A stretch of 26,772 nucleotides of DNA, from the NCBI GenBank assembly GCA_030590265.1, contig JAUUYW010000005.1:1-26772 (forward strand), read 5' to 3'. Each line of letters starts with the position of its first letter. Within the stretch, counting starts at the first letter, position 1. The translations under genes were made by a program, and so were the position numbers. Source of the stretch: Candidatus Krumholzibacteriia bacterium (GTDB lineage Bacteria > Krumholzibacteriota > Krumholzibacteriia > LZORAL124-64-63). The notes under the pieces are model-generated. The model saw nothing but the letters and a program-made list of their open reading frames with translations. It did no database searches and was not told the DNA's origin. This document shows, in pieces, positions 1-11,135 of this stretch.

Positions 1-1
1 A

Positions 2-961
2 ATCACATTTGATGTAGGGTTCCCACCCTGTGTGCAATGTGTTGAATTGCTACCGGACCGAAACGCCCTTTCCATAGTCTCGCCTGATCAGGAATGTTAT
101 GAGCCTGGGGACGTGGGGCATGAATGTTTTGGTTCCGCATCCGAGTTTTATATTCCTCAGCTTGGTGCAACGGCTCCGGTGCCAGACAAAACAGAGCTGA
201 CGTTCCAGGGGTTGGGAGTGATGGGTGTCAACAAGACTACTCTTGCGTTGCGGTTGGATAATCTGCCCAATGATACAAGCAACTACTATGTGTTTGACTG
301 CCGCATCTATTCCATGACGATTCTACTGCATGGGCAGGATGATCTGAGAGAAGCTTGGCTTGATCCGTTGAACCGTGCGCTCGCCTGGCGTTATCAGGTG
401 GATTATGACTGTGACCCTGGCAATGGTATTCTCGATGGTGGTGGTGTGGATGATATCAACTCCGTCACCTGGGGGCGTCTTGCCGACGAAACTCGCCTCT
501 CAATCAATCCAGCTGACGGAATTTGGTCTATCCAGGTTGATTTCTATGTTCCTATTCAACTCTGGCAACTGGGCCGCACCGTTTTCACTCTCGTCGTGAA
601 CAACGAAGTTAATGATATGGATCTTGCTGCTGAAATCGTGGATATTTGCATGCGCCAAATGAGCAGCGGCAGTGTGCAGGTGGTGGCTCTTGATCAAGCT
701 TCCTGTGCTTTCTACCCGATACGGCCATCCTTGTATCACCTTTTCGATGATATTCGCCCTCCGGGAACTCTTGGGGCGGATGAAACCTGGCGGGATTGCG
801 CCCCGACTTACCCAACGATCACCAGCTTGGAGCTCAAGGGTGGGGCCATGGACAACGCCCAGTATGATGACGATGGCAACCTGATCCCCGTGAGACAGGA
901 ATTCAATCTCCATTTTCAGGACACGGCTCTTGGATTGATTCAGTGCTCTGATGCTCAATAA
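2..961 (+). CDS. Secreted or cell-surface protein, C-terminal part (5' end outside window)
   Basis: The reading frame is open from the left edge to a TAA at 959-961, so this is the 3' part of a longer gene. A GTG at 32 is in frame but has no ribosome binding site and coding sequence continues upstream of it, so it is not taken as the start. About 319 residues are visible. They are rich in Asp, aromatic residues and scattered Cys, and have the alternating polar/hydrophobic look of extracellular beta-sandwich domains. I recognise no catalytic motif or family. The next gene, a lipoprotein, starts 50 bp downstream, and the third gene is also exported, so the three probably form one surface-protein locus. 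Function unknown; extracellular location is inferred from composition and neighbours only, because the signal peptide is not in view. Confidence 0.75.
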   Translation: MTFDVGFPPCVQCVELLPDRNALSIVSPDQECYEPGDVGHECFGSASEFYIPQLGATAPVPDKTELTFQGLGVMGVNKTTLALRLDNLPNDTSNYYVFDCRIYSMTILLHGQDDLREAWLDPLNRALAWRYQVDYDCDPGNGILDGGGVDDINSVTWGRLADETRLSINPADGIWSIQVDFYVPIQLWQLGRTVFTLVVNNEVNDMDLAAEIVDICMRQMSSGSVQVVALDQASCAFYPIRPSLYHLFDDIRPPGTLGADETWRDCAPTYPTITSLELKGGAMDNAQYDDDGNLIPVRQEFNLHFQDTALGLIQCSDAQ

Positions 962-999
962 ATCGCTTCGAAAGTAGCTTGAGACGACCAAATGTTTCG

Positions 1000-1005
1000 A
1001 GGAGA
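1000..1005 (+). promoter_or_regulatory. Ribosome binding site deciding the lipoprotein start
   Basis: AGGAGA lies 6 nt before the ATG at 1012. It selects this ATG over the upstream in-frame TTG at 979 and places a clean lipoprotein signal peptide at the N-terminus. Confidence 0.75.
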
Positions 1006-1011
1006 AACTCA

Positions 1012-3519
1012 ATGACAAGGCGTAAAATCGCGATCAGTTTGGCTGGAATGGTTTTCATTCTGGGCCTGATTGGATGCTCCACCAACACCGACTTGAGTGG
1101 CAGTTTGGTGCCCAACAGCCGGCCCGATACCCGCTTGACCGGGCAACCGCCCACTTTGCTGGAAGCTGGTTTCAAGGTGGAGTTCCACTGGACTGGGAGC
1201 GACCCTGATGGACGTGTGGCAGGATATCAATGGAAAATCAGTAACAATGGAGTTGATGGCATCAGCCCAAGGGATACCTTGACCAGAGATCCCCTTACTG
1301 GAGCCGAAATCCATCCCTGGCATTTCACCACCGCGACTGATACTTCCTTCTTTGTCTTGGCTGATCAGGAAGATTTTCCAGGAGATCCGGAAGATTACGA
1401 AAGAAGTTTTCGTACCCACAGCCTGTTTGTCCGCACAGTGGATGATAAGGGCGGGGTGGATCCTTCTCCAGCTTTGATCTCATTCACCTCCACAACCCTG
1501 GTTCCCACTTGTCTGGCATCTTTTGCCGGCACCAATTCCAGCCAGAGTTCCTATTCGGTGCCATCCACAGTCAATCTTGATTATGAAGGCTTTGATGAAG
1601 ATTTTGAGCTGGGGGTTCCCACTCATATCAGGGTCTTATGGGTTCCTGCTGAAGCGGAAGACGATAGTGGTGATCTGGTTGAAATTACCAATGCCTACCG
1701 TTACTATCAATATGTGGATGAATTGATTGATTTCACGGATCCCCTTTGGAGTACCTGGATTCGTTATGCTGATAATGAAGAAGATCGCAGAGTCAGTTTC
1801 CCGGATAGGCCGGATGGCAAATATTTTCTTTTTGCCGTGCAGGCTCGGGACACAGCTGGCGCTTTGAGTATTGGCAAAACGTACAACAGGCAAGTCATGA
1901 ATGTGCGGATTTCGGCCAACCAGTTCAAACCTACCATTACTGCCCGCGAGGTGTTTTTGGGACTGGGAACCAGTCAAAATGCCGATGCCATTGCTGCCAA
2001 TCAGCCATTGAACTTTCAATGGACTACCACGGCAGACAATTATGCAGGGACGGTGGTCTCCATGCGCCATGGCTGGGACCTGCTTGACGTGGAAGATCCC
2101 AATGATCCCGGTTGGGCTGTTCCACCCGGGTTGAGTGAACAAAATCGTTTTGCTGAAGAACGTATTTACTCCAACGGAGAGCATGTTTTTTGGATTCGGG
2201 TTGTTGATGATTCCGGTTCTGTCAATGTTCTGAAATGGACCCTTACGGTTATTCCCTTCGTGAGCCGGGAGAATCAACTCAACCTGGTCTTTGCGGATCA
2301 GGTTGTTGACGATCAAACCAACCGCTGGCCTGATGAGACGGGAACATTTGCCTACGATAAAGAGGATTTTCGCAATGCATTTTGGGAATTCCTGGACAAC
2401 ATCGGGGGCATTGAAAACTTCAGTACTGAACGTGACCGTTTCAATCACACCAGTCAGGAATTTGACTATGAGGTTCTGGTAAACTACAAAGCGGCCCTGA
2501 TCAATGCCCGGACCCACGGTGCGCAAACCTTGTTTATCAAATTCCGTCCAGACAACACCGGCGATAAATTTGTCTGGTTGGGGCCCTATCAAAAGCAGGG
2601 GGGGAATGTTTTCCTCATTGGGGATCGGTCCATGGAATCATTCCTTGAAGTTGATAACTATATGGTGCCGATTATTTTTGATTCAGCCGTTGAGGATTAC
2701 ACCTTGGCGGGTGAAAGCTTTGTGGTTGGTTTTGGTACCAATGAGCTGAATGATGGCACCGAAGTCATGCGTGGGCCGTTGATGTACCCTTATGCAACTG
2801 CAGGGATCACTGCCCTGGATTGGAATATCCCCCTGAACAAGAATATTTACGGGCGGGTTCTCTCCGGAGACCAGGAACGCAAAACAACTTGTTCAGGTAT
2901 CAAGCAACTTGAACTGGTGCCGGAATTCCGTTCCAATCATCTTGTGGGGCCAGGGGCCATCTCCGACGTGATCAACACCCACGAAGGAATGGATTGGCGG
3001 GATCCCACCGTTGAAGCCAGATTGGACACCATGCTGTTGAACGAATACCCTTTCACCGGTGATGAGTTCATTGATGATAAAATTGCCGACCGGCCCACTG
3101 CCGTGATCATTCAACAATGCGACATGGGCTATCAAGGCAATTGCGTCGAACCCATGTTCACTGGTGTGGCCCGCATGGATTGGATGCGTAATAAGATTTG
3201 GGAAGCCGGCGATGATGCTTGGCCTGGAAGCATTTATACGGACAACGAGTTGAAAGAAATTTGCGGTGAAATGGCCTTGACCACGTATGTGCCTGAGGAT
3301 GGTGGAGATAATATTCCCTTGGCATCGGCCCGGGTTTCCGGGAAGGTGTTTGGCTATCTGTCTTACAAAACCGTTGAAGACAAACCAGTGCAAAACGCCG
3401 ATGTCTACTGGGGATTTGATCCGTACCGTTTTGATCATAATGAGAGCAGAAAGGCCATTCTTTGGGTCATGGAATATTTTGGTCTGCCCATTGAGCACGG
3501 TGGTCCCGTCACTCCCTGA
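1012..3519 (+). CDS. Large lipoprotein with fibronectin-like repeats and a GATase-like C-terminal region
   Basis: 835 residues from ATG 1012. The N-terminus is a type II signal peptide: basic start, hydrophobic stretch and a lipobox LIGC followed by STNTD, so the mature protein should be lipid-anchored. Residues about 25-165 contain 'WTGSDPDGRVAGYQW', the signature of a fibronectin-like module in which a 'DPDG' turn precedes a Tyr/Trp strand. A second module around 220-300 has 'FAVQARDTAG' and a third around 310-415 has 'HVFWIRVVDDSG'. The C-terminal half includes 'GGNVFLIGD' and ends near 'ILWVMEYFGLPIEHGG', which resembles the glutamine-amidotransferase-like fold often attached to such modules in candidate-phylum bacteria. 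That fold assignment is inference and no Cys-His-Glu triad is claimed. Substrate and role are unknown; it may act in glycan binding or surface display. Confidence 0.8.
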   Translation: MTRRKIAISLAGMVFILGLIGCSTNTDLSGSLVPNSRPDTRLTGQPPTLLEAGFKVEFHWTGSDPDGRVAGYQWKISNNGVDGISPRDTLTRDPLTGAEIHPWHFTTATDTSFFVLADQEDFPGDPEDYERSFRTHSLFVRTVDDKGGVDPSPALISFTSTTLVPTCLASFAGTNSSQSSYSVPSTVNLDYEGFDEDFELGVPTHIRVLWVPAEAEDDSGDLVEITNAYRYYQYVDELIDFTDPLWSTWIRYADNEEDRRVSFPDRPDGKYFLFAVQARDTAGALSIGKTYNRQVMNVRISANQFKPTITAREVFLGLGTSQNADAIAANQPLNFQWTTTADNYAGTVVSMRHGWDLLDVEDPNDPGWAVPPGLSEQNRFAEERIYSNGEHVFWIRVVDDSGSVNVLKWTLTVIPFVSRENQLNLVFADQVVDDQTNRWPDETGTFAYDKEDFRNAFWEFLDNIGGIENFSTERDRFNHTSQEFDYEVLVNYKAALINARTHGAQTLFIKFRPDNTGDKFVWLGPYQKQGGNVFLIGDRSMESFLEVDNYMVPIIFDSAVEDYTLAGESFVVGFGTNELNDGTEVMRGPLMYPYATAGITALDWNIPLNKNIYGRVLSGDQERKTTCSGIKQLELVPEFRSNHLVGPGAISDVINTHEGMDWRDPTVEARLDTMLLNEYPFTGDEFIDDKIADRPTAVIIQQCDMGYQGNCVEPMFTGVARMDWMRNKIWEAGDDAWPGSIYTDNELKEICGEMALTTYVPEDGGDNIPLASARVSGKVFGYLSYKTVEDKPVQNADVYWGFDPYRFDHNESRKAILWVMEYFGLPIEHGGPVTP

Positions 3520-3522
3520 TTT

Positions 3523-3537
3523 AGCCCCTACCGGGCT
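3523..3537 (+). terminator. Short GC hairpin between two surface-protein genes
   Basis: AGCCC at 3523-3527 pairs with GGGCT at 3533-3537 around a 5-nt loop, followed by CTTTC. The stem is short and the T-run weak, so at best this is an attenuating terminator. Confidence 0.3.
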
Positions 3538-3600
3538 CTTTCAAGGGCCCCGCCAATATTTTATTTGAAGTCCGAATTGGGCTTGAAAGGCAGGAATTTG

Positions 3601-5937
3601 ATGAAAACTGGGAACTTGGTAACCCACCGGTCTATTGTCGGGCTGCTGGCCATTTTCCTTCTGGTTTTGCCCGGACTTCAGAGTCTGGCCCAAACACCGG
3701 ATATCTCCTGTGCAAACGACTCCCTTTTCCTTATTTCGCCGGATGCGGTGAATTTGGTGCAACAGCTTGAAGGCCGGCCTGGATTGACTGTTAGCTGGGC
3801 GGATCTGGACCTGGAACAAGCAACTTGTTTTGTTTTGGCAGATGATGATGCACTGGACTACGGGCTCAGTGTTGAAGGTGGGTTTGGTGACCAGGTTGAT
3901 CGCCAGATGGTTTTTGAAACCATTGTTGCCGGTGAGGTGGGATCAACAGCTGATTCCACCATTGTCATGAATTGGTCAACCGAGGGGCCCGGCACATACG
4001 GTGTTTTGGGTGGTATCATTAATCTTGCCAACAATGGTGGTGTTTATCACTACAGTGAAACAACAGGCTTGTTTGAACAAAAAAATCTTGATCTTCCCAT
4101 GTCCTGGCAAAGAACCAACACCACTGCTCTTGACCACGGCAGCAATGGTTTTGCCGTAGCTGCTTTCTCAGGTGGACAAGCTGTAGGATCTTTTCCAAAG
4201 GGTCTTTATTCTTTTGATGGAAGCAGGTGGATCAGAATCTCGGATGAGGTTTTCACCGATTCCCTGGAAATCACCTGGGTGAGTATCTCCCCTCTCAACA
4301 ACGATCATTTTGCTGTTGGGACGGCCACCATTGGCTTGTTTGTTACCACCGATGGCGGCCAGAATTATTCCCAATGGGGAGCCAACCTGGATCCTGATTT
4401 TGAACCCGCGCCCACCACAGTCAATGTCGACGGGCTGCATTGGTCATCCGGGCAAATCTGGGTTTTCGTGCCCACTTTCGGTTTGTTCTCTTCTTCCAAC
4501 AATGGCACCTCTTTTCAACGGTCCGATCTGTTGGTGGATGTTGACCTTGATGATCCTGAGGCAGGAACCGCTTTGCCTGTGAGGGTCAATGAAATCGTCA
4601 GTAATGTTTCCAATTCGGACCACGTTCTGGTTGCTACCGAAAACAACGGGGTTTTCCAAACCTTTGATGCTGGACAAGCCTGGAGCGATACGTACGGTGA
4701 TTTGATGGTTGTTGATCCCGATGATGCAGGGGCCTGGAGTTTTAGTGCTGCCAGTGTTTTGGTCGATCGTACCAATCCTGATTTGTTGATTGCCGGCATG
4801 AAGAACAAGGGCATGTACAGAACGACTGATGGTGGAAATACCTGGGTTCTGGTTGGTGATAATGTGGAACCAGATAATCTGGGCAGCCTCAGGTCCATGA
4901 ACCTGATCGCCAGTGATGGCCCATCCGGCAATTATTATTGCCTCCAGGATGAGCATTCGTTGTTGGTGAGTGGAGACCAAGGTGTCAACTGGGATTATTT
5001 GGCCGAGCAACCCATGTTGAAATTTGGAACTCGTTTGGCCTTGGTCGGCGATTCCAGTGGTGATTTTTTCATGGGCTCCTATGGCGGTGGCATTTATGTG
5101 CCTGGCACGCCAATTTCCCTATCCGATACTTACAGCAGTTTGACCAGTTCGTACCTTCGGTCCCTGGACCTGGGTTTGGACCTTACTTTTGAATCAGGGG
5201 ATATTACATCCGGCTTCCAATTCCGATTGAAGTGCCAGACTTTCCAGGGCTGGGCCGTTTGGCGTGCACCAGCTCACTCCCGGGATGACATGGAATTAAT
5301 CGGTGTTTTTGACCGAAATAACCCTGAGGACTGCATTGAAGGCTATTGTGGTAACCTTAATTTTGAAGTTATTCCCCAATGTTACAATTCCAAAAGAGCC
5401 GCTTGTTTCAATTTCGAAACTCCAGATACCGTACGCTTTTTTGATGAAGAAGTTTACAACGGATTTTCCTATTATTACGCCGTATCATCTTACGATTATG
5501 GCAATACGGCTCTCAGTACTCCTCAGAACAACTCTCAGATTGCCGTGTATTCACCCCGCTGGCCAGGAGATGGGCTATCTCCGTTTCCCGGCAGTGGGAA
5601 TCGAGTTCATTTCATCCTGAATGATCCAGCAGCGTCCTCATCAGGTGGGGACGAGATTTATGTCTTTCCCAATCCTTTGCGCCTCGATGGTGGGCTGCCA
5701 GGGGGTGAAGGTGAGACTGTAACCTTTACCAACTTGCCGCCAGGCTCCCGGGTTCGAGTCTACACCACCGCCGGAGACGATGTCATTAACTTGGGGTCGG
5801 ACAACCAGTATGGTGGTAATATCAAATGGAAAACCCGCAACCGGTCGGGTGAACCCGTCAGTGCTGGTGTCTACCTTTACCAGGTTGAAATGCTGGAACA
5901 AGAGGACTATTGGGGGCGTCTGGTGATCATCCGCTAG
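3601..5937 (+). CDS. Secreted Asp-box (BNR-like) propeller protein with FlgD-Ig/T9SS-like C-terminal domain
   Basis: 778 residues from ATG 3601, chosen because AGGAA lies 8 nt upstream and the Met begins a Sec signal peptide (MKTGNLVTHRSIVGLLAIFL, cleavage near LAQ). Residues about 100-480 carry repeated Asp-box-like motifs: TDGGQNYSQW near 249, NNGTSF near 298, FDAGQAW near 352, TDGGNTW near 407 and GDQGVNW near 455. These are typical of sialidase/BNR-type beta-propellers. Next comes a fibronectin-like segment with 'NGFSYYYAVSSYDYG'. The last ~90 residues start at 'VFPNPLR' and end 'GVYLYQVEMLEQ...GRLVIIR', the pattern of FlgD-Ig and type A sorting (T9SS) C-terminal domains. Sialidase activity should not be assumed: the catalytic Arg triad is not evident. 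Probably a secreted binding or structural protein. Confidence 0.85.
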   Translation: MKTGNLVTHRSIVGLLAIFLLVLPGLQSLAQTPDISCANDSLFLISPDAVNLVQQLEGRPGLTVSWADLDLEQATCFVLADDDALDYGLSVEGGFGDQVDRQMVFETIVAGEVGSTADSTIVMNWSTEGPGTYGVLGGIINLANNGGVYHYSETTGLFEQKNLDLPMSWQRTNTTALDHGSNGFAVAAFSGGQAVGSFPKGLYSFDGSRWIRISDEVFTDSLEITWVSISPLNNDHFAVGTATIGLFVTTDGGQNYSQWGANLDPDFEPAPTTVNVDGLHWSSGQIWVFVPTFGLFSSSNNGTSFQRSDLLVDVDLDDPEAGTALPVRVNEIVSNVSNSDHVLVATENNGVFQTFDAGQAWSDTYGDLMVVDPDDAGAWSFSAASVLVDRTNPDLLIAGMKNKGMYRTTDGGNTWVLVGDNVEPDNLGSLRSMNLIASDGPSGNYYCLQDEHSLLVSGDQGVNWDYLAEQPMLKFGTRLALVGDSSGDFFMGSYGGGIYVPGTPISLSDTYSSLTSSYLRSLDLGLDLTFESGDITSGFQFRLKCQTFQGWAVWRAPAHSRDDMELIGVFDRNNPEDCIEGYCGNLNFEVIPQCYNSKRAACFNFETPDTVRFFDEEVYNGFSYYYAVSSYDYGNTALSTPQNNSQIAVYSPRWPGDGLSPFPGSGNRVHFILNDPAASSSGGDEIYVFPNPLRLDGGLPGGEGETVTFTNLPPGSRVRVYTTAGDDVINLGSDNQYGGNIKWKTRNRSGEPVSAGVYLYQVEMLEQEDYWGRLVIIR

Positions 5938-5972
5938 ACGGGCCAGAATTGATCCTGGCTTCCGGTCAGCTT

Positions 5973-6010
5973 AAACACGGTTCCGGCAAAAATCCGGAAC
6001 CGTGTTTTTA
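5973..6010 (+). terminator. Strong rho-independent terminator
   Basis: A perfect 14-bp stem (5973-5986 with 5994-6007, core ACACGGTTCCGG/CCGGAACCGTGT) encloses a 7-nt A-rich loop. The stem runs into T's continuing to 6009. It separates the surface-protein locus from ppdK. Confidence 0.92.
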
Positions 6011-6118
6011 TTTGACGCTGGTGGCAAAAGGATGCTACTTGCACAATGAACAACTTAATCAGGGTATGGGCGTCGGGTAGTCCGGTGTCTGGCCATGACT
6101 CTTTCCAATGGAGTGATC

Positions 6119-8812
<2,694 letters not shown>

Positions 8813-8815
8813 GCG

Positions 8816-11104
8816 GTGTCCATTCTCTGGACATCTCCCGCCTGGAGTTGGCCCCTGCTGCTTGTAGTGGCAGCGGGGGCTATGTTTCTGACGGTTCGTT
8901 TTTATGGCCAGAGTCGGCCGCACCCCACTGTGGGGTTGCGCCGAACTCTGGTCATTTTGCGTTCGGCAGCTTTGCTGCTGTTGGTCTTGGCTTTGGCCGG
9001 GCCCATACTCTCACGATTGAATCGGCAGGATGTGCCAGGACAACTGGTCTTCCTGGTGGAGGATTCAGCCAGCATGGCCTTGCAGGGGAGCCCTCAGTAC
9101 CCTGATCGCTGGGCCCAGGCTTTGGCCACGGTGGCTCGGGTGGACTCTGCTTTGGGTAATCTGGACTTGAATGTGGAGACCAGAATTTTACGCGGCAATG
9201 GCCTGGCTGATTTGCAGGAATTTGGGTTGGATGACCCGGTTATTGTGGAGCCCTTGCATCATGGAACAAATTTGACTGCCTTGCTACGGAAGGCTGCCAA
9301 TCGTTTGGCTGCCGACCCGGTGCGAGGATTGATCCTGGTCAGTGACGGACAGGAGACTGTTCGCTTGGCTGCCAATACCCAGCAGGGGGCAGGTTCGGCG
9401 GCCCTTCTGTCTTCGGCAACTTTTATGGCTGTTGGTATCGGGGATCCTGTGGGCAATTCGGATCGGTTGATCAAGGATATCAGGTATCCGGAAACGGCTT
9501 TTCAGGGTGATCAGGTTCTGGTGGAGGCGACGGTTATGCATCGGTCCCTCGGGCCTGCCGCCCCAACCCCTGTTACGGTGAGGCTTCTGCAGGGAGATCG
9601 CATTCTGGCTGAAAAAACCCTTCAGGCCGGACCAGGGGCGACAAATTTTGAGTTGTCGTATGTGCCGTCTGAATCGGGATTGCAAATGCTGGAACTGGAG
9701 GTTTCTCCACTGGACAACGAGCGTTTCCTGACGAACAACCGGGTGTCACTGGGGGTGGACATCCACAAGGCCAGGACCAGGCTTCTTCTTTTGGCGGAAA
9801 AACCAGGGTGGAATGTTCGCTTTCTGGCTCAGGCCGCTCAGCGCGAGACTCGTCTTTCGTTGGAAGTTGTTTACGCCTCTGAAAAGGGGCTGGTTTTTGC
9901 CGATAGCCTCAAGCCGTTTGTGGCCCCGAAATCTTTGCAGCAATGGCTTGAATACGAAGGTGTTATTTTAGCCGGCTGGAGTGGTGCCAATGGAAGACTG
10001 GATCATTCCTTGCTTGGTCAGGCAGTGGAATCGGGTTTGGGGTTGATGGTTTTGCCTGACGCCATGGTCAGCAGGGCTCGCCGATTGGCTGAACCCGGTC
10101 CCCAGTTGAAAGCCCTTTTGCCGGTGACGCTGGAACAAGCAGCCTGGAAAAGAGGACCACTGTTCGCACGCTTGGACTCCCTGGCCTACGACCATCCCAT
10201 TTTTTCCGGGTTGGCCGCGGCTTCCGGAATCAATCTACTGGCTCAGGCACCACCATTGCCTGCCATGGTACCGTGCCGAACCCGGGATGGTTTCCAGTCA
10301 TTGTTGATTGCCGTGGGCAATGAACCAGGTCAGGTCGGTCAGGTTGATGAGGTTCCCTTGTTGGTTGTGGGCCGACGTGATGCCGGGCGGGTGGCTTTTT
10401 GGGGAGGCAGTCGACTTTGGGAGATGACTTTCTGGAATAACGTTTCAGCGGGAAAAGGAAAAACCGAAGATCATGCCGCGCGCCAAATTTTGCGCAACCT
10501 CCTGGTTTGGTTAGCCGATGGGACACGGGAATCGGGTCTGTCATTTGTCGGACGGCAGGCTTTTTATCAGGAGGGCCAGAGCATTCAACTGGCGGGACAA
10601 TGGCGGGACATGCGGGGCCATGCCATTGCTGATGGTCGAGTGAGCCTGGAAATTCAGAGGCTGGGTGAGGGCGGAACACCAGGTGATTCCAGGTCGTTCC
10701 CCGTCAGTGGGTTTGATTCACTGCGGGGACAATACGATTTCAACTTGCCGGCCATGCCTCCCGGCCGGTATTCCATTCAATTGCTGGGGCACGCAGATTC
10801 AGTTGTGGAAAGCCCCGTGGAAGAACTTGTGATTACTTCCCATTCCGTGGAACAAACCCAGGTGCGGCAGGACGCCCGAAAACTGCAACAATTGTCGGAA
10901 CGGCTGGGTGGGAGTTATCACAATCTGCATGATGATTCGGGAATCAATGGTCTGGTGAAGGCCTTGGCTGGCTTGGATTGGAACAGCACCGAGATTGCCA
11001 GTCGACGGAAATGGGATCCTTCTGCGGGGTGGCCCTTCCTGGTTGTAGTGGTTCTTTTGCTGGCCTGCGAGTGGTTTTTGCGCCGACGTCACGGATTGCT
11101 CTGA
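8816..11104 (+). CDS. Membrane-anchored von Willebrand factor A protein with GATase-like domain
   Basis: 762 residues from GTG 8816, only 3 bp after the ppdK stop. Starting later at Met23 would cut the first hydrophobic segment, so the GTG is preferred although its ribosome binding site is weak. Two N-terminal membrane segments (about 10-29 and 44-65) precede a vWA domain with a complete-looking MIDAS set: DSASM at 83-87, GTNLTALL near 150 and VSDGQE near 180. A beta-rich stretch (220-310) is followed by a Rossmann-like region (about 315-590) with 'EYEGVILAG', 'AVESGLGLMVLPD' and 'GRVAFWGGSRLWEMTF', resembling the class I amidotransferase-like domain found in vWA/BatA-type proteins. A last membrane helix (about 736-755) ends in RRRHGLL. 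The bulk should face the periplasm. It may handle envelope stress or assemble neighbours' products; true partners unknown. No MoxR ATPase is adjacent. Confidence 0.85.
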   Translation: MSILWTSPAWSWPLLLVVAAGAMFLTVRFYGQSRPHPTVGLRRTLVILRSAALLLLVLALAGPILSRLNRQDVPGQLVFLVEDSASMALQGSPQYPDRWAQALATVARVDSALGNLDLNVETRILRGNGLADLQEFGLDDPVIVEPLHHGTNLTALLRKAANRLAADPVRGLILVSDGQETVRLAANTQQGAGSAALLSSATFMAVGIGDPVGNSDRLIKDIRYPETAFQGDQVLVEATVMHRSLGPAAPTPVTVRLLQGDRILAEKTLQAGPGATNFELSYVPSESGLQMLELEVSPLDNERFLTNNRVSLGVDIHKARTRLLLLAEKPGWNVRFLAQAAQRETRLSLEVVYASEKGLVFADSLKPFVAPKSLQQWLEYEGVILAGWSGANGRLDHSLLGQAVESGLGLMVLPDAMVSRARRLAEPGPQLKALLPVTLEQAAWKRGPLFARLDSLAYDHPIFSGLAAASGINLLAQAPPLPAMVPCRTRDGFQSLLIAVGNEPGQVGQVDEVPLLVVGRRDAGRVAFWGGSRLWEMTFWNNVSAGKGKTEDHAARQILRNLLVWLADGTRESGLSFVGRQAFYQEGQSIQLAGQWRDMRGHAIADGRVSLEIQRLGEGGTPGDSRSFPVSGFDSLRGQYDFNLPAMPPGRYSIQLLGHADSVVESPVEELVITSHSVEQTQVRQDARKLQQLSERLGGSYHNLHDDSGINGLVKALAGLDWNSTEIASRRKWDPSAGWPFLVVVVLLLACEWFLRRRHGLL

Positions 11105-11135
11105 TCTTCATCCCCTCCCGGGATAGTGGTCTTCC

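Noticed and set aside
1636..2592. 318-codon minus-strand open frame inside the lipoprotein gene
   Set aside because: No recognisable motifs and no start context; antisense shadow of the + strand gene.
3601..5937. Active sialidase
   Set aside because: Asp-box repeats are present but the Arg triad and Tyr/Glu catalytic pair are not recognisable, so only a propeller fold is claimed.
6012..6041. Possible ppdK promoter with TTGACG at 6012-6017
   Set aside because: No sequence resembling a -10 box at 16-18 bp spacing.
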